Assembly (NCBI GenBank): GCA_903837595.1
Contig: CAILVI010000155.1
Span: 1 to 59,454 of the forward strand
DNA: 59,454 bases
Direction of reading: 5' to 3'
Origin: an uncultured Thiodictyon sp.
GTDB lineage: Bacteria; Pseudomonadota; Gammaproteobacteria; Chromatiales; Chromatiaceae
A model generated the notes under the pieces. That model ran no database searches. It was not told where the DNA came from and was given only the letters and a program-made list of their open reading frames with translations. The translations under genes and the position numbers were made by a program. Shown here one piece after another: positions 54,637 to 59,454 of this stretch (positions are counted from its first letter, which is position 1; each line of letters starts with the position of its first letter).

Positions 54637-55071
54637 ATGAAGATTGCCGTCTCTGCGACCGGTACTGGATTGGATTCCAGCGTGGACCCCAGCTTCGAGC
54701 GCTGCGCCTATTTCGTGATTGTCGACACCGATTCGACTGCCGTGAAGGCGACCGCCAACCCCTTTCGCGAAGCAGTCGACGCGGCTGAAACCCAGGCCGC
54801 CCAGTGGGTCCTTGCTCAAGGGGTGCAGGTGCTGATGACCGGGCGCTGCGGACCAACGGCGGCAACCGTCCTGGCGGATGCGGATATTTGTGTCATTGAA
54901 GGCGTTTTCGGTAACGTGGGTGCAGTGACCGCGTCAGTTCAGGGGGTGGTTGCTCCAACCACAGGCGGAGCGGGCTTCGGCCCGAGGCAACCAGGGCGCG
55001 AGTCCGACGGCGGCCTGTGCCGGTGGGTCGGCGGCTGGCGTGGGCAGGGAGATGTTCGGTGGCGCGGCTGA
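54637..55071 (+). CDS. NifX-like protein, cysteine paralogue
   Basis: The 144-residue protein starts MKIAVSATGTGLDSSVDPSF, ERCAYFVIVD, and includes GVQVLMTGRCGPTAATVLAD and FGNVGAVTASVQGVVAPTTG. It is a complete NifX-like domain. The Gly/Arg/Trp-rich end (residues 117-144) differs from the Gly/Arg/Met repeats seen in relatives and may reflect a frameshift near the 3' end. It is 28 bp after the TGA-containing gene. Members bind Fe-S-Mo or related clusters, though most non-nitrogenase members have unknown roles. Confidence 0.85.
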   Translation: MKIAVSATGTGLDSSVDPSFERCAYFVIVDTDSTAVKATANPFREAVDAAETQAAQWVLAQGVQVLMTGRCGPTAATVLADADICVIEGVFGNVGAVTASVQGVVAPTTGGAGFGPRQPGRESDGGLCRWVGGWRGQGDVRWRG

Positions 55072-55290
55072 GGACGTGGAATGGGCCGGGCTGGCCGCGG
55101 CTGATCGATCCCGCTCGCCGCCCGTTCTGGCGCACGCTGCGTGACAAAGTCACTGACTCTAACCGATGTGTCGGCTAAATTTGCTTCCCCCTGAGTATTC
55201 GCCAGATTGCTATAGAACAGCTGCGTTGCCACTAATGACAATGACCAACGACAAGGACTTGCAGGACCTCCTGTCAGTCTCGCCGCGACC

Positions 55291-56610
55291 ATGAACGCGT
55301 CTGACCAGTGGACCCTGGAAGAATGGCTCGCCTGGCAGACCACCCTGGCCGAGAATCGCATCGGATGCGGTTTGGAGCGGGTGCGGGAGGTCTGGTCAAG
55401 ACTCGGCCCTGCTCAGTTCGATTGTCTCATCATCACGGTTGGTGGCACCAATGGCAAGGGCTCCTGCGCGGCTTACCTCGAGGCGATTGTCAATGCCGCG
55501 GGCTATACCGCGGGCTGTTACAGCTCCCCGCATCTGCTGCGCTACAACGAGCGGGTGCGCATCGGCGGCGCAGCGGCGTCGGATGTGGACCTCTGCGAGG
55601 CATTTGTCCGGGTCAATCAGGCGCGCGGGACCACGCCGCTCACCTATTTCGAGTTCGGGACCCTGGCGGCATTGGACCTTTTTTCGCGCGTCGCGCCGGA
55701 CCTGGTGATTCTTCAGGTGGGTTTGGGCGGACGGCTCGACGCGGTAAATCTGCTCGACGCGGATTGCTCGGTGGTGACTTCAATCGGCCACGACCATCAG
55801 GCCCAGCTCGGTGACACCCTGGACGCCATCGCCCTTGAGAAAGCGGGGATCTTCCGCGCCGACCGGCCGGCCATCATCGGTCAGCCGGATGCCCCCGCGG
55901 CCCTGCGTGCCGCGGCACAAGCCTTGGGTGCAAACGTACTCCAAATGGGCCGGGAACTCAGCTGCGAAACGGCCACCGAGGGCAGCGGCTGGGTCTGGAC
56001 AGGGGCGGATGGTGAGCGCCTGTCCCTGCCGACGCCGGCGATGCGCGGTACCTTCCAGCACTATAATGCGGCTGCCGCGATCACTGCCTTGCGCGTCCTG
56101 CGGGCGCGGCTCCCGGTACCGATGGCTGCCATTCGCACGGGTCTCGGACGCGCCCGCCTGCCGGGTCATTTCCAGGTTCTTGCGGGTGATGTCACTTGGA
56201 TACTGGATGTCGCGCATAATCAAGAAGCCGCCTTGGCCCTGGCAACGAATCTGCGTGGATTTAACTGTCCCGGTAAGGTGCGGGCGGTATTCGGCGTGCC
56301 GGCGGATAAGGACCCGGAGTCCGTGACCACGCCCCTGAGTTCGCTCGTAGACACCTGGTACTTGACCGCAAGCGGGGATGCCCGCGCCATGCCAACGGCG
56401 CAGCTGGTGGAGCGGCTGGCCGACGCCCTCCCTGGAGCTACGCTTGAGGTATACCCCACGGTCCGGTCGGCCTTGGACGAGGCCCTCGCGACATCCGCGC
56501 CGGGCGACTGTCTACTGGTCTGTGGTTCATTCACCACGGTGGGCGAGGCACTCACCCACAAGGACGAATTATCCTCTCCAAGAATGCTGATCTCGTCATT
56601 GCCATTTTAG
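55291..56610 (+). CDS. folC: Bifunctional folylpolyglutamate/dihydrofolate synthase
   Basis: The 439-residue protein has the Mur-ligase-type P-loop VGGTNGKGSCAAYLEAIV near residue 50, the YSSPHLLRYNERVRIGG substrate segment, TSIGHDHQAQLGDTLDAIAL with the carbamylated-Lys region (EKAGIF), QHYNAAAAITAL and ILDVAHNQEAALAL. It adds glutamate to dihydropteroate and folates in the cytoplasm. The length is normal for the family. It is separated from the NifX-like gene by 219 bp with no gene visible. Confidence 0.94.
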   Translation: MNASDQWTLEEWLAWQTTLAENRIGCGLERVREVWSRLGPAQFDCLIITVGGTNGKGSCAAYLEAIVNAAGYTAGCYSSPHLLRYNERVRIGGAAASDVDLCEAFVRVNQARGTTPLTYFEFGTLAALDLFSRVAPDLVILQVGLGGRLDAVNLLDADCSVVTSIGHDHQAQLGDTLDAIALEKAGIFRADRPAIIGQPDAPAALRAAAQALGANVLQMGRELSCETATEGSGWVWTGADGERLSLPTPAMRGTFQHYNAAAAITALRVLRARLPVPMAAIRTGLGRARLPGHFQVLAGDVTWILDVAHNQEAALALATNLRGFNCPGKVRAVFGVPADKDPESVTTPLSSLVDTWYLTASGDARAMPTAQLVERLADALPGATLEVYPTVRSALDEALATSAPGDCLLVCGSFTTVGEALTHKDELSSPRMLISSLPF

Positions 56611-56635
56611 TCAATTAACCTCTGAGAGCCTTGCC

Positions 56636-57232
56636 ATGCGTCCGATCACCATCGTCACAGTCGCTTTACTGCTCGCTGCCGGACCTCTGGCCGCGGAACC
56701 AGCGGTATCGCCGGTCTCGTCCACTACCCCCAATCCGAACCTGGCGCAGGCCAAGGCATTGACTCAGGAATTTGCCAGCACCCTGAGGAGCGAACTAGAG
56801 GCAGGCATCAAGGCCGGCGGCCCCATTGAGGCCATTGGGATCTGCAAGGACCGGGCACCGGAAATCGCCGCCCAGATATCCGCTAAATCCGGCTGGGATG
56901 TCCGGCGGGTGAGTCTCAAATGGCGCAACGCCAAAATCGGGCGGCCGGACGCCTGGGAACAGCAGGTATTGAGTAAGTTCGATGAGCGCAAGGCGGCCGG
57001 TGAGCCCGTCGAGACCATGGCCTTCGCGGAGGTGGTGGAACAGAATGGTGCCAGGAAATTCCGCTTCATGAAGGCGATCCCGACCGGCGAACTCTGTCTC
57101 GCCTGCCACGGCAAGCAAATCACACCGCAGGTCGCCACGGCCTTGGACCAGGCATATCCACGGGATCGTGCCCGTGGTTATTCGGTCGGAGATGTCCGCG
57201 GGGCTTTTTCCCTGACCAAGTCAATTCAATAA
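56636..57232 (+). CDS. Exported single-haem protein, Tll0287-like (DUF3365)
   Basis: A signal peptide (TIVTVALLLAAGPLAAEP) is followed by a 175-residue mature part with GICKDRAPEIAAQISAKSGW and a CLACHG haem-c motif near residue 163. This is the DUF3365 fold, related to haem-based sensors and found as a stand-alone periplasmic protein. A short gap (25 nt) after folC suggests co-transcription, though function is unrelated. Whether it senses or carries electrons is not known. Confidence 0.87.
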   Translation: MRPITIVTVALLLAAGPLAAEPAVSPVSSTTPNPNLAQAKALTQEFASTLRSELEAGIKAGGPIEAIGICKDRAPEIAAQISAKSGWDVRRVSLKWRNAKIGRPDAWEQQVLSKFDERKAAGEPVETMAFAEVVEQNGARKFRFMKAIPTGELCLACHGKQITPQVATALDQAYPRDRARGYSVGDVRGAFSLTKSIQ

Positions 57233-57385
57233 ATAATGCACCCTGCACCCCAGTATCACACCATGAAGTAGCATTGTTGTCGCCTTTTCCCCGACACTCG
57301 CGCATCAACGACTCCGGAAAAACCGGGAATCGCGGGTTTAATCACGTTCAAGCAACCCATTCTCGTTCAGCGGAAACCTCCCCTC

Positions 57386-58183
57386 ATGTCCCAAACCCTC
57401 GCCCAATCCGATCGCTTAACTATCGCCGGCAAGGAATACAGCTCCCGCCTCCTCGTCGGTACCGGCAAATACAAGGACCTGACCGAAACCGCCAGTGCGA
57501 TTGAGGCGAGCGGCGCGCAGATCATCACCATCGCCGTGCGTCGCACGAACATCGGCCAGACCCCCGGGGAACCCAATATCCTGGACGTACTGCCTCCCGA
57601 GCGCTATACGATCCTGCCCAACACCGCCGGCTGCTACGACGTTGATTCCGCGGTGCGCACCTGTCGCCTGGCCCGTGAACTCCTGAACGGCCACAATCTG
57701 GTGAAGCTGGAGGTCCTGGGGGACGCGAAGACCCTGTTCCCGGACGTGGTTGCCACCCTCGCGGCAGCCGAGACCCTGGTCAAGGAGGGATTCGACGTCA
57801 TGGTCTACACCAATGATGACCCCATCATTGCCAAGCGGTTGGAAGATTTGGGCTGCGTCGCAGTGATGCCCTTGGCGGCTCCGATCGGCTCCGGGCTCGG
57901 CATCCGTAATCCGCTGAACATCCTCACCATCGTGGAGAACGCCAAGGTTCCGGTCTTAGTGGACGCCGGAGTAGGCACCGCCTCTGATGCCGCGGTGGCC
58001 ATGGAACTGGGTTGCGCCGGGGTGCTGATGAACACCGCCCTCGCCGCTGCCCGGGACCCGGTGCTCATGGCACGCGCCATGCGCAAGGCCATCGAGGCGG
58101 GGCGCGAGGCCTACCTCGCCGGACGCATGACCCCCAAGCGCTTCGCCTCCGCCTCCTCACCCATGACCGGATTGTTTTTCTGA
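57386..58183 (+). CDS. thiG: Thiazole synthase ThiG
   Basis: The 265-residue protein has the ThiG pattern: [26 protein letters not shown]-like [24 protein letters not shown] (with the Schiff-base Lys near 109) and [20 protein letters not shown], then [20 protein letters not shown]. It makes the thiazole phosphate of thiamine from DXP, dehydroglycine and ThiS-thiocarboxylate. No thiS gene is adjacent in the window, and no TPP riboswitch is visible in the 153-bp leader. Confidence 0.96.
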   Translation: MSQTLAQSDRLTIAGKEYSSRLLVGTGKYKDLTETASAIEASGAQIITIAVRRTNIGQTPGEPNILDVLPPERYTILPNTAGCYDVDSAVRTCRLARELLNGHNLVKLEVLGDAKTLFPDVVATLAAAETLVKEGFDVMVYTNDDPIIAKRLEDLGCVAVMPLAAPIGSGLGIRNPLNILTIVENAKVPVLVDAGVGTASDAAVAMELGCAGVLMNTALAAARDPVLMARAMRKAIEAGREAYLAGRMTPKRFASASSPMTGLFF

Positions 58184-58192
58184 TCCCAGCCT

Positions 58193-58220
58193 GGGGTCCA
58201 AGGCCCGAGCCTTGGGCTCC
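58193..58220. terminator. Hairpin after thiG
   Basis: CCAAGGC (58198-58204) pairs with GCCTTGG (58209-58215) around loop CCGA, and the stem extends outward to about 12 bp with two wobble pairs. It lies 10 nt after the thiG stop between convergent genes. There is no T-tract, so the terminator call is moderate. Confidence 0.55.
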
Positions 58221-58402
58221 CTGTCGCCCGCCAGGTGCAGCCGCGGGCGCCAAACTCTGCCGTTCCGGTTCAAACGTTAGCCCCGCTGTCTGCGATCAAG
58301 TGGCGCAGGGGGCGCTGGAAGTGGTTTATCAGGTTTTTCGCGCCCACCAAAGGATACATAAGGAGGACACCTTTCGGCTACACCGAGAGTGTTGCAGATG
58401 GC

Positions 58403-58996
58403 TCAGACCATGATCCCGCGCGTGCGAAGCTGGGCGCGAATGATCGGATCAGTACGGTTTTTCGAGGTCGCCGCCTTCATAAAGACCACGAGGCGGTCGA
58501 TGTCGCGGATTATGCCCAGCAGATCATCATTGTCTTCATTATTTCCGCTGATCGACCCGAATGCAAGATCCATCAACACTTGGTCATGGCGGGCAATGCC
58601 GATCGCGTAGGCCACATAGCACGCGAGGCCCGGGTGTCGATAGTGGACATGGACCGCGTAGCCCCGCCATGCTTTGAGCCATCCCTCCCACTCGGCATCC
58701 GATATATCGTGGCGATTCGTACGCAGAAACAGAATGGTCTTGATGAATTCTTCACGCCATTCCCACGGCGGCGTCTCGCCTTGCGAACGCAACCGGTCGA
58801 TCGCTTTTCCATGATGCACTTGACAGTGATCGCACTGATAGTAGATTGCAAGGGCGTAGGCAATATATTCGCGCTCCAGCTCGTCCAGGATAAAGGGGTC
58901 GGACTCGTCCGGTACCCCCGTGATCGCGTGTGCATGCAGTTCGTTCAACACATCGTTGAATGGCTGACCTTGGATCGGTTTGCGTATGGTTACCAT
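58403..58996 (-). CDS. AhpD-like (carboxymuconolactone decarboxylase fold) protein
   Basis: The 197-residue protein has the AhpD core IAYALAIYYQCDHCQVHHGK, with a CDHC redox motif followed by the conserved HH. Members reduce peroxiredoxin partners or have unknown thiol-dependent roles. The C-terminal half (YAVHVHYRHPGLACYVAYAI) is longer than in minimal AhpD. It is the second gene on the minus strand after the truncated cytochrome b gene at the window edge and may be co-transcribed with it. Confidence 0.8.
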   Translation of the reverse strand: MVTIRKPIQGQPFNDVLNELHAHAITGVPDESDPFILDELEREYIAYALAIYYQCDHCQVHHGKAIDRLRSQGETPPWEWREEFIKTILFLRTNRHDISDAEWEGWLKAWRGYAVHVHYRHPGLACYVAYAIGIARHDQVLMDLAFGSISGNNEDNDDLLGIIRDIDRLVVFMKAATSKNRTDPIIRAQLRTRGIMV

Positions 58997-59079
58997 CTGT
59001 AGCTCTCTGAAGCAACTCGTGTGGATAGATCGTGCGTATGGTTGTGCTCCTGGGCGAGGATATCAACACAACAATGGCG

Positions 59080-59454
59080 TCAACGAATGCGGCCGGGCTC
59101 GTCCTTGACGAGGTAGGCCTCCTCCTCTGGGCTCAGGTCGACGTCGTCGAAGCCGGTCACCATGGGGGCGACATGGTGCAGGAAAGACCCGATGGTCAGC
59201 ATATAGACGTGCGTGATCACGAAGGCCAGGATCGCATACGCGGTGGCGGTGTGGACCAGGGCCACCCGCTCCAACCAGATCGCCGCACCGGGGGTATCAC
59301 CCCAGACAAAATACAGTAAATAGATGATCCCGGAGGCCCAGATGAGCGGGAACAGGATGATCTTCAGTGCCAGGTAGGCGATGGCCTGGAGCGGGTTGTG
59401 TTTGCGCCAATACGCCTTCCGGTAGGGGTGGCGCTCACCCTTGAAAATGCCGTA
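59080..59454 (-). CDS. Membrane cytochrome b subunit (C-terminal part; truncated by the window)
   Basis: The frame enters at the right edge and reads HPYRKAYWRKHNPLQAIAYL, then LKIILFPLIWASGIIYLLYF, a second helix ALVHTATAYAILAFVITHVY and a short acidic end (FDDVDLSPEEEAYLVKDEP). The histidine after the first helix pair (LVHTATAYAILAFVITHVYM) suits haem b binding, as in the cytochrome b subunits of hydrogenase, formate dehydrogenase or thiosulfate reductase. The partner enzyme lies outside the window. Confidence 0.8.
   Translation of the reverse strand, partial: YGIFKGERHPYRKAYWRKHNPLQAIAYLALKIILFPLIWASGIIYLLYFVWGDTPGAAIWLERVALVHTATAYAILAFVITHVYMLTIGSFLHHVAPMVTGFDDVDLSPEEEAYLVKDEPGRIR

Noticed and set aside
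57233-57385. TPP riboswitch before thiG
   Set aside because: No thi-box-like conserved segments are visible in the leader on the plus strand.
1-59454. CRISPR arrays, rRNA or tRNA genes
   Set aside because: No regularly spaced repeats, rRNA signatures or tRNA cloverleaf sequences were seen by eye; a tRNA or covariance-model scan was not possible.

Overview
The window is high-GC DNA (by eye roughly 60-65 %) from a sulfur-oxidising gammaproteobacterium, most likely a purple sulfur bacterium of the Chromatiaceae. The reason is gene content: a reverse-type dissimilatory sulfite reductase cluster (dsrABEFHCMKLJOP, with the oxidation markers dsrEFH and dsrL), APS reductase (aprBA), ATP sulfurylase (sat), a Qmo/Hdr-type complex and a sulfide:quinone oxidoreductase-like flavoprotein. 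Together these take sulfide and stored sulfur to sulfite, APS and sulfate.

Layout. 1-1250: the start of an AEC-family permease and a pirin. 1251-2846: a decayed stretch with a tyrosine-recombinase remnant and a 347-bp element whose ends look like those of the Tn402/Tn5053 transposon family. 2847-17357: a defence island on one strand. It holds an SNF2 helicase with a DUF3883 tail, an AbrB/MazF-type toxin-antitoxin pair, a DUF1156 DNA methylase, an AAA ATPase, an unrecognised small protein, a DUF499 ATPase, and then a two-gene HNH-APAZ plus short-Argonaute module. 17358-18749: a cysteine-free DsrC paralogue and a hypothetical gene between two related palindromic repeats. 18782-29696: the dsr cluster on the minus strand, ending at dsrP with no dsrN, dsrR or dsrS after it. 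29697-31383: mostly non-coding, with three small proteins, one of them cysteine-rich and only 57 residues long.

31397-38589: a thioredoxin-like protein, a permease and an ECF sigma factor; then a FadL-type porin, an EF-hand protein and an OmpR-type two-component system with three phased repeats in front. 38854-45747: qmoA-qmoB-hdrC-hdrB, an SQR-like gene and a small basic protein. 46089-50979: a YkgJ-type protein and the sat-aprB-aprA operon with a strong terminator. 51778-59454: a SulP transporter, a DUF134 regulator with two NifX-like proteins, folC, a Tll0287-like haem protein, thiG, an AhpD-like protein and a truncated cytochrome b.

Three items stand out. The first NifX-like gene has an in-frame TGA exactly where its tandem paralogue has cysteine, with a modest SECIS-like hairpin just downstream, so it is a candidate selenoprotein. 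The HNH-APAZ/short-Argonaute pair is a nucleic-acid-guided defence module. The helicase/methylase/DUF499 operon is a DISARM-related but non-canonical arrangement. All calls rest on reading the sequence and recalled family features; no database search was run.
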